A stretch of DNA of 64,000 nt, taken from NCBI RefSeq assembly GCF_028682395.1, contig NZ_JANHLC010000001.1, positions 434,001-498,000 of the forward strand, in the 5' to 3' direction. Below, piece after piece: positions 55,319 to 64,000 of the stretch. The position numbers and the translations under genes were made by a program. Numbering within the stretch: the first letter of the stretch is position 1; each line of letters opens with the position of its first letter. Under the pieces are notes generated by a model that saw only the letters and a program-made list of their open reading frames with translations, did not search any database and was not told where the DNA came from. This DNA is from Pseudomonas putida. GTDB taxonomy: Bacteria > Pseudomonadota > Gammaproteobacteria > Pseudomonadales > Pseudomonadaceae.

Positions 55319-56017
55319 GTGACTCTTCTCAAACGTTCGGCAACCGAGTTGCTGGGTACTTTCTGGTTGGTGCTCGGCGGTTGTGGCAGCGCCGTGCTCG
55401 CAGCGGCCTTTCCCAATGTCGGTATCGGCCTGCTGGGTGTGGCCCTGGCCTTCGGCCTGACGGTCCTGACCATGGCGTTCGCCATCGGCCATATCAGCGG
55501 CTGCCACCTCAACCCGGCAGTGTCCGTTGGCCTGGTGGTGGGCGGGCGCTTCCCTGCCAAGGAACTGCCGGCCTATATCATTGCCCAGGTGCTCGGCGGG
55601 GTGATTGCGGCAGCGCTGCTGTACTTTATCGCCAGTGGCAAACCCGGCTTCGAACTGGCCAGCGGGCTGGCGTCCAACGGCTATGGCGAGCACTCTCCGG
55701 GCGGCTACTCGATGGCAGCGGGCTTTGTCTGCGAACTGGTGATGACCGCCATGTTCGTGCTGATCATCCTCGGGGCCACCGATAAACGTGCCCCGGCCGG
55801 CTTCGCACCGATTGCCATCGGCCTGGCGCTGACCTTGATCCACCTGATCTCGATCCCCGTGACCAACACCTCGGTCAACCCCGCGCGCAGTACCGGCCCG
55901 GCGCTGATCGTCGGCGGCTGGGCACTGCAGCAACTCTGGCTGTTCTGGCTGGCACCGCTGCTTGGCGCCGTGATGGGCGGCGTGGTCTATCGCTGGTTGG
56001 GCAAGGAAGGCCGTTGA
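55319..56017 (+). CDS. aqpZ: Aquaporin Z
   Basis: 232 residues from a GTG preceded by AAGGA at 8 bases; this length matches AqpZ of E. coli. Six membrane spans and the two half-helix loops with NPA motifs ([10 protein letters not shown] and [12 protein letters not shown]), the selectivity Arg following the second NPA. Water channel of the inner membrane; with the MscS and osmotic genes near it may help osmotic adjustment. [17 protein letters not shown] at the start agrees with the family. Confidence 0.96.
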   Translation: MTLLKRSATELLGTFWLVLGGCGSAVLAAAFPNVGIGLLGVALAFGLTVLTMAFAIGHISGCHLNPAVSVGLVVGGRFPAKELPAYIIAQVLGGVIAAALLYFIASGKPGFELASGLASNGYGEHSPGGYSMAAGFVCELVMTAMFVLIILGATDKRAPAGFAPIAIGLALTLIHLISIPVTNTSVNPARSTGPALIVGGWALQQLWLFWLAPLLGAVMGGVVYRWLGKEGR

Positions 56018-56038
56018 GTCAACGCCGGGGCGCCGGAC

Positions 56039-57163
56039 TCAGCCCTGCCGATACGGCAGGGCGGTCTGCGCGTCCTCGGCATAGGCCAGTACGCCCACGC
56101 GCTCCTCGTCGAGAAAAGCGCTGACCGCCGCCTTGAGGCCCGGGTGGCGCAGGTAGTGCCAGGAATGGGTGATCACCGGTTCGAAACCGCGAATCAGCTT
56201 GTGTTCGCCCTGAGCGCCGGCATCGAAGCGTTGCAGCCCCTGGGCGATGGCAAAGTCCATCCCCTGATAGAAACACGTCTCGAAATGCAGGCGATCAAAC
56301 TCCGCCAGGCAGCCCCAGTAACGGCCATACAGACTGTCCCCGGCCACCAGGCTGAACGCCATGGCCACCGGCCGCGCGCCCTGCATGGCCAGCACCACGC
56401 GAATCGCCTCGGGCATGCGCTCGGCCAGCAGGCTGAAAAACGCCCGGGTCAGGTACGGTGTCTGCCGGCGGACGGCATAGGTATTGGCGTAGCAAGCGTA
56501 GATAAAGTCCCATTGCGCTTCGCTGACCTGTGCCCCTTCGAGCCACTGGAACTCGATCCCCTGCCCCGCGACCTGCTCACGCTCCTTGCGCATCTGTTTG
56601 CGCTTGCGCGAACTGAGTGCGTCGAGAAAATCCTGGAAGTCGCGGTACTGGCGATTCCGCCAGTGATACTGGCAACCCAGGCGCTCCAGCCAACCGGGCT
56701 GCCCCGCCAAGGCCTTATCGAGCGGCGCCTCGGTAAAGTTGATATGGGCGCTGCTCAGCCCTTCGACTTCCAGGTAGCCCGGCAAAGCCGCCAGCAATTC
56801 AAGACCGTCTTCAATATTCGCCGCGAGCAGACGTGGGCCGGTCACTGGGCTGAACGGCACCGCGCTGAGCAGCTTGGGGTAATAGTCGATACCGGCCCGC
56901 GCGCAGGCATCGGCCCAGCCATGGTCAAACACGTATTCACCATAGGAATGCCACTTGCGATAGCTCGGCAAAGCCGCGCGCACACGACCGTTCTCGATAT
57001 GCAACAGATGCTCCGGGCGCCAGCCGGAGTGCGGACCCAGGCTGGCGCTGTCCTCCAGCGTGGAGAGAAAGGCATGGCGCAAAAATGGCTGACGGTCAGG
57101 CAGCAGGGCATCCCATTGCTCGGCGGCCACTTCGGACAGGCTTTGCAGACGTTGTAGCGGCAT
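56039..57163 (-). CDS. COG3146-type protein, GNAT/FemAB-like fold
   Basis: 374 residues from ATG at 57163 with GGGGA before it; a TTG further upstream is an alternative. Motifs such as QPFLRHAFLSTLEDSASLG, YGEYVFDHGWADA, SSRKRKQMRKEREQ and HFETCFYQGMDFAIAQGLQ are the hallmarks of the DUF482/COG3146 family, predicted acyltransferases of the GNAT/FemAB superfamily. The natural acceptor is not known; peptidoglycan or a lipid has been proposed only by fold. Confidence 0.88.
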   Translation of the reverse strand: MPLQRLQSLSEVAAEQWDALLPDRQPFLRHAFLSTLEDSASLGPHSGWRPEHLLHIENGRVRAALPSYRKWHSYGEYVFDHGWADACARAGIDYYPKLLSAVPFSPVTGPRLLAANIEDGLELLAALPGYLEVEGLSSAHINFTEAPLDKALAGQPGWLERLGCQYHWRNRQYRDFQDFLDALSSRKRKQMRKEREQVAGQGIEFQWLEGAQVSEAQWDFIYACYANTYAVRRQTPYLTRAFFSLLAERMPEAIRVVLAMQGARPVAMAFSLVAGDSLYGRYWGCLAEFDRLHFETCFYQGMDFAIAQGLQRFDAGAQGEHKLIRGFEPVITHSWHYLRHPGLKAAVSAFLDEERVGVLAYAEDAQTALPYRQG

Positions 57164-57229
57164 TGCATTCCCCGACAATCATGATCAACACGCCTGGCGA
57201 GTATCGCCCATCCGCCTGGGTCCAGGCAT

Positions 57230-57253
57230 AAAAAAACCCCGCCGAGGCGGGGT
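57230..57253 (-). terminator. Terminator after the oprP-like gene
   Basis: ACCCCGCC / GGCGGGGT with a seven-T run on the minus strand. Confidence 0.9.
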
Positions 57254-57313
57254 CGAAATAACCAGAGGAGCTTTAACGGATGGAAAAAAGCCCTATTGCG
57301 GTGTCAGCCTTGC

Positions 57314-58648
57314 TTAGAACACGTATTGCACGCGGGCCACAATGGCGTCGCCACTGTCGTCGTTGTTGGCGTTGGTGATCTTGTCGGTTTTGACCTTCAT
57401 GTAGTTCAGGGCCACTTTTACCGACTCGTTGGCGTACCAGTTAACACCGATGGTGTTCAGGTTGGCCTTGGCATCGCCCACTTCGCGGGTGGCGGTGCTG
57501 GTGACGACGTTCTCGTCATCCACCTTGATGTTGTCGTAGCGATAGAACACTTCCCACGCACCCAACTGCTTGTTCTCAGGCTTGATGCTGTCGAACTTGG
57601 CGCCATCGAGTTTGTAGCCGCGGGACTCGCCGGTCAGGGTGTAGGCCAGTTGACCGTAGTAACCGCTGGCTTTGACATCCTGGTAAGCGTTGCTGTCCGC
57701 TTTCATCTTGCGGTTCAGGTATTCGGCCTGGGCCGAGAACGGGCCGATGGCATAAGCCAGTTCGACACCGTAGACCGAGTCGTTGTCGTAAGCGCCGGCA
57801 GCGGTCACGTTGCTGGCGTTCAGGCCGATACCGCCACCGAAGGTCGCACGGTTACCGTTGGTGCCCGCATCGTTACCACCGTTGGTGGCAATACCGCGAG
57901 CCCCCAGACGTGGACGGATACGCGAGTCGAAGGCCGCGTCGCTCAAATCGCGGCGGGCGAAGTCGACACCGATATGCAGCACGTTGCCGGCTTCATGCAG
58001 CGGGGCGAAGACCGCACGGGCGTTGAACTGCTTGACGCTGTCACCGTCCGTGTCATTCATGTCCTTGGACGCGATGCTGGTGGACAGGTAAGCCATGTCG
58101 GCCACGACCGAGCTGAGCTGGATGCCCATGCCGTTTTCATGGGAGTTGGCCCAGTCGGCCAGCTCGTAGGCGGCGTTACGCTCGATCCCGGTGATCCACT
58201 TGGAGCTGGTGGCCTTTTCCAGACCGAAGTCCTGGTCGAAGCGACCCACGCGAATCACGACTGGCTTGAAGCCGACGTAGGACATCGACGCTTCGTCGAA
58301 GTAGCCATCATCGGAGGAGCCGGAGTTGTGCGAGAAATCGTAGGCGATCTGGTATTTGAAATCCTTGTAGAGCGTGCCGCCCAGTTCCAGATAGGCGCGG
58401 CGGAAGTAAGCGCCATCACCGGTATCACCATTCTTGGTGTAGAACCCGTCAAAACGACCGTAGTCGGCTTGCAGACGACCGCCCAGCTTGAAGCTGAATG
58501 CCGAGTCGGTGGTGGCAACCTCAAGGCCGCCCTTGGTCTTGACTACGATATCGGCGCCGTCAGTGGTGACGGTGCCAGCGAAAGCCTGGGCGGTAACTGC
58601 CAGGGCCAGGGCGCTGGCCGCAAAACCGGCGAAGTGCTTACGGATCAT
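57314..58648 (-). CDS. OprP/OprO-type phosphate porin
   Basis: 444 residues. Signal peptide about 1-24 ([10 protein letters not shown]), then a 16-strand barrel beginning [18 protein letters not shown] and ending [36 protein letters not shown] and [18 protein letters not shown] are typical of the phosphate/polyphosphate-selective porins OprP and OprO. Anion selectivity residues cannot be confirmed by eye. The upstream region carries one perfect Pho-box half CTGTCAT. It follows the sigma/anti-sigma pair with a 219-base gap. Confidence 0.88.
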   Translation of the reverse strand: MIRKHFAGFAASALALAVTAQAFAGTVTTDGADIVVKTKGGLEVATTDSAFSFKLGGRLQADYGRFDGFYTKNGDTGDGAYFRRAYLELGGTLYKDFKYQIAYDFSHNSGSSDDGYFDEASMSYVGFKPVVIRVGRFDQDFGLEKATSSKWITGIERNAAYELADWANSHENGMGIQLSSVVADMAYLSTSIASKDMNDTDGDSVKQFNARAVFAPLHEAGNVLHIGVDFARRDLSDAAFDSRIRPRLGARGIATNGGNDAGTNGNRATFGGGIGLNASNVTAAGAYDNDSVYGVELAYAIGPFSAQAEYLNRKMKADSNAYQDVKASGYYGQLAYTLTGESRGYKLDGAKFDSIKPENKQLGAWEVFYRYDNIKVDDENVVTSTATREVGDAKANLNTIGVNWYANESVKVALNYMKVKTDKITNANNDDSGDAIVARVQYVF

Positions 58649-58758
58649 CGAAGAGTTCCCCTAAAAGTGGTGGTCTTTAGCTTGAAAACACGCGGGTCTG
58701 GCCCGCTTGTGTTGGGAGGGAATCTTGGCGGCGGGTTATTTCAGAGGAGTTGCTGTTA

Positions 58759-58777
58759 TATAAAGATTTTATGACAG
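58759..58777 (-). promoter_or_regulatory. Pho-box-like half site before the oprP-like gene
   Basis: CTGTCAT-AAAA (58777-58767 on the minus strand) is a consensus PhoB half-site; the second half (CTTTATA) is poor. About 110 bases before the start codon. Confidence 0.4.
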
Positions 58778-58867
58778 TGGAACTTTTTACTTCGAATTGA
58801 AATAAGGCAAAATGCCCACTCCAGAGCCGTTGCGGCGCTGGAAAGTCATTATCGCAAAAGGCTCGGA

Positions 58868-59113
58868 CTAAGGCTTTTCGCTGCGACTGTCACGTTGCGC
58901 GGCGGCCAGGCGTTGCGCCAGTTCATCGAGCTCCGGTACGGGGGCTTCAGGCAGTGCGCGCAGCGTCGCCTGCACCAGGCGCATCTGGCGGATAAAGCGG
59001 CGGCAATTCGGGCAGAACATCAAGTGATGGCGCACCAGCAAGCGCTCGCGAAAGCTCAACTGGCCATCGAGGAAGTCGCTGGAACGTGCCACTTGCTCCT
59101 TACAGGTCAACAT
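58868..59113 (-). CDS. Small zinc-binding anti-sigma factor
   Basis: 81 residues, soluble. The HxxxCxxC motif (H30-LMF-C34-PN-C37), preceded by Cys4, is a ZAS/zf-HC2 zinc site of the ChrR/RsrA type. It overlaps the end of the sigma gene by 7 bases on the same strand, so it almost certainly binds that sigma factor. No membrane span is present, so the signal is cytoplasmic, perhaps redox or zinc state. Confidence 0.88.
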   Translation of the reverse strand: MLTCKEQVARSSDFLDGQLSFRERLLVRHHLMFCPNCRRFIRQMRLVQATLRALPEAPVPELDELAQRLAAAQRDSRSEKP

Positions 59114-59715
59114 TTACCGGTTTCCTCAAAATGCTCGATGGTCGCAAAGACCTTCAGCCGCCCCCGGTGTAACAGCACCCGCACATTGGAGAGCGACAGG
59201 CCGAGAAGATTACAGATCTCCTCCAGCTCCAACCCCTGACGCTCGCGCAGCAACAACACGCTGCACTGCAATTGCGACAGGCTGAGCAACGTGCTCTCCA
59301 GGCACTCACGCAGTTCTTCTTCACTGAGCAGGGCTTCGGGGGTGTCTTCATGCCAGGCATAGGGTGCGAGCAGCCAGTGCCCGTCGCTGGAAAAGCGCTG
59401 CTCGCCGATCGTCCCGTGGGGCGAAGGCAGGTCATCGAGCAGGACTTCACGGCGATTCTGCTTGTAGCGATTCTTCGCCGCATTGGCCGTGATGGTCAGC
59501 AGCCAGGTCTTGAGGCTGGAACGCCCCTCGAAGCCCGCCAGATTGCGTACCACGGCCAGCCAGGCGTCCTGTACCACTTCATCGGCGTGACGATTGCCAA
59601 CGATGGCATAGGCCACGGCCCGCATCGCCCCCTGATAGGTGCTGACCAGCTCCTTGAAGGCCCGCTGCTCTCCAGCCAATAGCCGTTGCAGCAACAGTGG
59701 GTCGTCAGTGGCCAT
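59107..59715 (-). CDS. ECF-type RNA polymerase sigma factor
   Basis: 202 residues from ATG at 59715 with GGAGGT 5 bases before it. Region 2 (about 20-90: FKELVSTYQGAMRAVAYAIVGN, VVQDAWLAVVRNLAGF) and region 4 (about 140-195: LRECLESTLLSLSQLQCSVLLL, ICNLLGLSLSNVRVLLHRGR) are separated by a linker of about 45 residues, longer than in most small ECF factors. Paired with the overlapping zinc anti-sigma gene. As I recall, PA3285-PA3286 of P. aeruginosa have the same sigma-KASIII order. Confidence 0.92.
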   Translation of the reverse strand: MATDDPLLLQRLLAGEQRAFKELVSTYQGAMRAVAYAIVGNRHADEVVQDAWLAVVRNLAGFEGRSSLKTWLLTITANAAKNRYKQNRREVLLDDLPSPHGTIGEQRFSSDGHWLLAPYAWHEDTPEALLSEEELRECLESTLLSLSQLQCSVLLLRERQGLELEEICNLLGLSLSNVRVLLHRGRLKVFATIEHFEETGKC

Positions 59716-59809
59716 GCCTACCTCCGATTCCTGAAGGGCAGCGCATGACAAGCCATGCGCCGAACACCCAGGCGAACGCTAGCAACATGGCGTGCAGGCA
59801 CCGTCGCAA

Positions 59810-60931
59810 TCAACGCTTGCGCAGGATCACGCTACCGATCGAGTAACCGGCTCCGAACGAGCTGAGCACCGCCAGCGCGCCGGCCGGCAGATCGTCCTGG
59901 TATTTGTGGAAGGCAATGACCGAACCGGCCGAACTGGTGTTGGCGTAGGTGTCGAGAATGACCGGGGCTTCCACTTCCGAAGCCTCGCGACCCAGCAGTT
60001 TCTTGACGATCAGGTGGTTCATGCTCAGGTTGGCCTGGTGCAGCCAGAAGCGTTTGACTTCTGCGACGTTCAGCTGGTTTTCATCCAGGTGAGTGCCGAT
60101 CAGTTCGGCCACCATCGGGCAGACATCGCGGAACACCTTGCGGCCTTCCTGCACGAACAGTTTGTCCGGCGAGTCGCTGCCCTCGTCTGCCGTGCGGTTG
60201 AGGAAGCCGAAGTTATTGCGGATGTTGTTGGAGAATTTAGTCAGCAGTTTGGTGCTGACCACCTCGAATTGATGGGCCGAGGTCGCCAGGTCAGCGCGCT
60301 CGATCACCACGGCGGTCGCCGCATCACCAAAAATAAAGTGGCTGTCGCGATCGCGGAAATTCAGGTGCGCGGTGCAGATTTCCGGGTTGACCATCAGGAT
60401 CGCCCGGGCCTGGCCCAGCTGTACGCTGTTGCTCGCGGCCTGGATACCAAAGGTCGCCGAGGAACAGGCAACGTTCATGTCAAAGCCAAAGCCCTGGATG
60501 CCCAGGGCTTCCTGGACTTCGATGGCAATGGCCGGGTAGGCCCGTTGCAGGTTGGAGCAGGCGACGATCACGCCGTCGATATCCGCGGCGGTCTTGCCCG
60601 CACGGGCCAGGGCCTGTTCAGCGGCACCGACGGCCATCTGGCAAAGGATCGACCACTCGTCGTTAGAGCGCTCGGGCAGGCGTGGCTTCATGCGTTGCGG
60701 GTCAAGAATGCCGTCCTTGTCCATCACGAAGCGGCTCTTGATCCCGGAGGCTTTCTCGATAAACGCCGCGCTGGATTCGGTCAGGGCCTGGACTTCGCCG
60801 CGCTCGATCGCCTCGGCGTTGTCGGCATTGAACTGATGCACATAGGTATTGAAGGACTGCACCAGCTCTTCGTTGGAGATGCTGTTGGCCGGGGTATACA
60901 GGCCGGTGCCGCTGATGACGACGTTATGCAC
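59810..60931 (-). CDS. Beta-ketoacyl-ACP synthase III homologue
   Basis: 373 residues from GTG at 60931, which GAGGAA precedes by 6 bases; upstream ATGs add unrelated residues. Thiolase fold: catalytic Cys in MNVACSSATFGIQAA, His in RFWLHQANLSMNHLI, Asn in YANTSSAGSVIAF. NNGLYTP-like start (SGTGLYTPANSISNEEL) and the long insertion put it with the PA3286-type KASIII, reported to use octanoyl-CoA as primer for fatty acid synthesis. FabH itself is elsewhere. It lies upstream of the ECF sigma gene on the same strand. Confidence 0.93.
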   Translation of the reverse strand: MHNVVISGTGLYTPANSISNEELVQSFNTYVHQFNADNAEAIERGEVQALTESSAAFIEKASGIKSRFVMDKDGILDPQRMKPRLPERSNDEWSILCQMAVGAAEQALARAGKTAADIDGVIVACSNLQRAYPAIAIEVQEALGIQGFGFDMNVACSSATFGIQAASNSVQLGQARAILMVNPEICTAHLNFRDRDSHFIFGDAATAVVIERADLATSAHQFEVVSTKLLTKFSNNIRNNFGFLNRTADEGSDSPDKLFVQEGRKVFRDVCPMVAELIGTHLDENQLNVAEVKRFWLHQANLSMNHLIVKKLLGREASEVEAPVILDTYANTSSAGSVIAFHKYQDDLPAGALAVLSSFGAGYSIGSVILRKR

Positions 60932-60961
60932 GGTCGTTCCTCTATCGTGTTCAGACAGGTG

Positions 60962-60985
60962 GTATTGGCACATCAGTACCAATAC
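60962..60985. promoter_or_regulatory. Inverted repeat before the KASIII gene, operator candidate
   Basis: GTATTGG-N10-CCAATAC, perfect 7-bp arms, 31 bases before the GTG. The size and symmetry suit a dimeric regulator, for example a TetR-family lipid regulator, which is not in the window. Confidence 0.5.
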
Positions 60986-61205
60986 GTAAAAGATGTTATC
61001 CCTGGCAAATGGAACAACACCTCAATCGTGTGTATGCCGGTTCCGGCCTGGCAAGTGCCCGGTGCGACGGCTTATAACCGCGAAGTTTGCCATAACCACC
61101 GGGCTTTCGCCCATCTCGTTGGACGACACTTGAACCGGCAGGCGCGAGTTTTTGACGTCTGCACTCGCGCCAAAAGCCCGTGCCTGCACTGCGCCAGCCT
61201 GGCCG

Positions 61206-64000
61206 CTAGGGCTCGACCAGGCTCCACTGCTTGCTCAGGCGCTTGTCGGAGATCGGGACCTTGGTCCCCAACTGCTGGCCGAACAGCGACACCCGGTACT
61301 CTTCCAGCCACCAGCGATACAGTTCCAGTTGCGGGTCGCGCTTGCCTTCCTGGGCATGTTTGTTCAAGCGATTCTGGTACTGACTCCAGAGCCCGCTCAA
61401 CTCGCCACTCCAGACCCGGTCCTTCTGCACCTGGCCCGGCAGTTTCTCCAGGCGCAGTTCGACCGCCTTGAGGTAACGCGGCAACTCCTTGAGCCAGACA
61501 GCCGGCGTTTCGCGCACAAACCCCGAATACACCAGATGGCTCAACTGCTGCTTGATGTCGTTGAGGGCCACGGCTTGCGCCAGGTCGATCTTGCCCTTGA
61601 AGCGCTTTTGCAGGCCATGCCAGAGCTTGAGAATCTCCAGGGTCAGGCGTGCCAGGCGCTCGGCGTGCTCGGTCCAGCCACCGCGCTTGCGTTCGGCCAG
61701 GGCCGCGAGGCCGGCACCGTCACGCGGCAGTACGGCTTCCCCTTCCAGCACACAGCTGTCCAGGCTCGCCAGCAGGATATCTTCCACCAGTGCTTCGACT
61801 CGGCCCAGGTCGCGGTACAGCAGGCCCAGCTCGGTCAGCCCCGGCAACTTGCCGCGCAGGAACTTCGCCGGCTCTGCCAGTTGCTGCAGCAACAGGCGCT
61901 GCAAGGCCCGACGATGCTGGAACTCGGCCTCGGCCGGGGTTGAGAAACGCCCCTCCTTGACCGTGCCGCCCTCTTCCACCAGCGCCGGATAGACCGTCAT
62001 CGACAGCCCGGCGATCTTTTGCTGGGTCTGTTGCGCCACCGTGGCAAATACTTTGGCCTCGACCGGCTGCTGGCTCTTCGCTGTTTGCGCCACCGCCAGG
62101 GCGGCCTGGCTGGCCTGGACAAAGCGCGCGGTCAGTTCGGCCAGGTCGCGGCCTTCGCCAAGGAACTTGCCTTCGCCGTCGACCACTTCCAGGTTCATCC
62201 GCAAATGGCTCTCGACCTGCTGTTCGGCTTCGGCCCAAGCTTCATCGCTGACCCGCGCCCCGGTCATGCGCAGCAGTTCACGCCCCAGGGCCTGGGGCAA
62301 CGAGCCCTGGGCGAATTCGATACGCTGCAACGCCGCACGGACAAAATCCGGCACCGGCACGAAATTCTTGCGCAAGGCCTTGGGCAGGTTGCGCACCAGC
62401 GCGATGCACTTGGCTTCCAGCAGGCCGGGCACCAGCCACTCCAACCGCTCGGGCGGCAATACCGGCAACAGCGGCGCCGGCACGCGCAGGGTCACGCCAT
62501 CCCGGGGATGGTTGGGCTCGAAGTGATAACTCAGAGGCAGGGCCAGGTCGCCCAGGTGCAAGGTGTCCGGATAATGGGCGGCGGTGACTTCACTGGCCTC
62601 GCGCGCCAGCACATCTTCCTCGCGCATGATCAGCAATTGCGGGTCTTTCTGGCTGTGGACCCGGTACCAGCTGTCGAAGGTCGCGGTCTGGTGGATCTCC
62701 GCCGGCAGGCGCGCATCGTAGAAGGCGAACAGGGTTTCCTCGTCGGCCAGGATATCGCGGCGGCGCGCCTTGGCTTCCAGTTCGTCGAGCTGCTCCAGCA
62801 AACGGGTATTGGCACTCAGGCACTTGGCCCGCGACTGAATCTCGCCCCGCACCAGCGCCTCGCGGATAAACAGCTCGCGGGATAGGACCGGCTCGATCGG
62901 GCCGAAGTGCACCGGCCGCCGCCCAACCACAATCAGGCCAAACAAGGTGATCTGCTCATACGCGACCACTTGGCCACGCTTCTTCTCCCAGTGCGGCTCG
63001 AAGTGGTTTTTCTTGATCAGGTGTCCGGCCAGCGGCTCGATCCAGTCCGGCTCGATCTTGGCGACCATGCGCGCATAGAGCTTGGTGGTCTCCACCAGTT
63101 CGGCGGTCATCAGCCACTGCGGACGCTTCTTGCCCAGGCCCGAAGAGGGATGAATCCAGAACCGCCGCTGGCGGGCGCCCAGGTAATCGCCCTCCTCGGT
63201 CTTCTGGCCAATCTGGCTGAGCAACCCGGACAGCACTGCCTTGTGCAACTTCGGATAATCCGCCGGTTCCTTATTGATGCTCAATTGCAGGTCGCGGCAG
63301 ATCAGGCTGAGCTGGCGATGGGAGTCGCGCCACTCGCGCAGGCGCAGGTAGTTCAGGAAATTCTTGCGGCACCAGTTGCGCAGCGGGCTGGCAGTCAGCG
63401 CCTGGCGCTGCTCCTCGAACCCGCGCCAGACATTGATCAGCCCGGCGAAATCCGAATCGACATCCTTCCACTGCGCGTGCGCCTGATCAGCCGCCTGCTG
63501 GCGCTCCGGCGGACGCTCGCGCGGGTCCTGTACCGACATGGCACTGGCGACGATCAACACTTCCTGCAGGCTGCCCAGCTTTGCCGCTTCGAGCAGCATG
63601 CGGCCCATTCGCGGGTCCACCGGCAAGCGCGCCAGCTGGCGACCCAGCGGGGTCAACTGGTTCTCGCGGTTGACCGCCGAGAGTTCCTGCAACAGGTTGA
63701 AGCCGTCGCTGATGGCCTTGCCATCCGGCGGCTCGATAAACGGAAACGCCGTGATCTCGCCCAGGCGCAGGTGAAGCATCTGCAGGATCACCGCCGCCAG
63801 GTTGGTCCGCAGGATCTCGGGGTCGGTAAATTCCGGCCGGCCGTTGAAGTCGTCCTCACTGTAGAGGCGCACGCAGATGCCCGGCTCAACCCGGCCGCAG
63901 CGGCCCTTACGTTGATTGGCGCTGGCCTGGGAAATGGCCTCGACAGGCAGGCGCTGGACCTTGGCCCGATAGCTGTAGCGGCTGATCCGCGCGGTGCCGC
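61206..64000 (-). CDS. hrpA: ATP-dependent RNA helicase HrpA, 5' end outside the window
   Basis: The frame is open to base 64000, giving 930 codons of the C-terminal part. SQASANQRKGRCGRVEPGIC is helicase motif VI of the DEAH/RHA class, followed by RLYSEDDFNGRPEFTDPEIL, as in E. coli HrpA. The helicase-associated winged helix (about 63500-63800), the OB-fold region and the long HrpA-specific C-terminal domain (DUF3418) follow. HrpA works on mRNA and stalled ribosomes. Motifs I to V lie beyond the edge. Confidence 0.95.
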   Translation of the reverse strand, partial: GTARISRYSYRAKVQRLPVEAISQASANQRKGRCGRVEPGICVRLYSEDDFNGRPEFTDPEILRTNLAAVILQMLHLRLGEITAFPFIEPPDGKAISDGFNLLQELSAVNRENQLTPLGRQLARLPVDPRMGRMLLEAAKLGSLQEVLIVASAMSVQDPRERPPERQQAADQAHAQWKDVDSDFAGLINVWRGFEEQRQALTASPLRNWCRKNFLNYLRLREWRDSHRQLSLICRDLQLSINKEPADYPKLHKAVLSGLLSQIGQKTEEGDYLGARQRRFWIHPSSGLGKKRPQWLMTAELVETTKLYARMVAKIEPDWIEPLAGHLIKKNHFEPHWEKKRGQVVAYEQITLFGLIVVGRRPVHFGPIEPVLSRELFIREALVRGEIQSRAKCLSANTRLLEQLDELEAKARRRDILADEETLFAFYDARLPAEIHQTATFDSWYRVHSQKDPQLLIMREEDVLAREASEVTAAHYPDTLHLGDLALPLSYHFEPNHPRDGVTLRVPAPLLPVLPPERLEWLVPGLLEAKCIALVRNLPKALRKNFVPVPDFVRAALQRIEFAQGSLPQALGRELLRMTGARVSDEAWAEAEQQVESHLRMNLEVVDGEGKFLGEGRDLAELTARFVQASQAALAVAQTAKSQQPVEAKVFATVAQQTQQKIAGLSMTVYPALVEEGGTVKEGRFSTPAEAEFQHRRALQRLLLQQLAEPAKFLRGKLPGLTELGLLYRDLGRVEALVEDILLASLDSCVLEGEAVLPRDGAGLAALAERKRGGWTEHAERLARLTLEILKLWHGLQKRFKGKIDLAQAVALNDIKQQLSHLVYSGFVRETPAVWLKELPRYLKAVELRLEKLPGQVQKDRVWSGELSGLWSQYQNRLNKHAQEGKRDPQLELYRWWLEEYRVSLFGQQLGTKVPISDKRLSKQWSLVEP

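Noticed and set aside
58782-58787. GAACTT on the plus strand before the oprP-like gene as an AlgU promoter
   Set aside because: It faces away from the porin and no gene lies downstream on that strand.

Overview
The window is an ordinary, gene-dense stretch of a GC-rich Pseudomonas chromosome, probably of the P. fluorescens/P. putida side of the genus. The evidence is gacS with its canonical residues (H294, D717, H863) next to an ldhA-type dehydrogenase, a cysM-rlmD-relA-mazG run, the cobalamin cluster order typical of pseudomonads, and an OprP/ECF sigma/KASIII/hrpA block. The species call is inference. No phage, transposon, CRISPR array, tRNA or rRNA is visible.

Layout. 1-3.1 kb: the end of a FadL-type porin, a periplasmic glutathione peroxidase, and a MarR-controlled MFS transporter whose stop codon overlaps the start of a 40-residue membrane microprotein. 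3.1-12.3 kb: a ten-gene, tightly overlapping minus-strand operon for late cobalamin synthesis (cobO, cobB, bluB, cbiB, cobD, cobQ, cobU, cobT, alpha-ribazole phosphatase, cobS) headed by a clear B12 riboswitch. 12.4-18.9 kb: an unrecognised protein with a possible nuclease-like core, a secreted sugar dehydrogenase lipoprotein, two tandem NlpC/P60 lipoproteins, hda, an AI-2E family permease and a DUF2066 protein. 19.3-31.4 kb: purM-purN, a DUF3108 protein, an ibpA-type small heat-shock gene with a sigma-32 promoter and a ROSE-type RNA thermometer, DUF2058, mazG, relA, rlmD, cysM and a PirRS-like two-component system. 31.6-45.8 kb: gacS, ldhA, a repeat-bearing zinc-ribbon membrane protein, several small lipoproteins, arsC-wrbA-DUF2069, a 39-residue microprotein, a LysR/MFS divergent pair, a CvfB-type S1 protein and small hypotheticals. 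45.9-57.2 kb: an SrmB-like helicase, an MscS channel, an EamA permease, azoR, a LysR gene followed by an alpha/beta hydrolase and a cyclophilin, an ABC exporter, aquaporin and a COG3146 protein. 57.3-64 kb: an OprP/OprO-like porin, anti-sigma and ECF sigma factors, a KASIII enzyme with an inverted-repeat operator candidate, and hrpA running off the window.

How the genes work together. The strongest functional unit is the B12 operon. It converts cobyrinate to adenosylcobalamin, makes the lower-ligand base (bluB) and activates it (cobT), all behind one riboswitch. The corrin ring genes are not in the window. Stress and global control are also concentrated here: relA (stringent response), gacS (global switch), hda (replication restart control) and ibpA (heat shock).

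I found no convincing undescribed multi-gene system. The best leads are small or local: the MFS-coupled microprotein, the zinc-ribbon protein with about 38-residue VQxPLP repeats, the possible PD-(D/E)XK-like protein beside the B12 riboswitch, and the KASIII/ECF sigma/zinc anti-sigma/porin neighbourhood.
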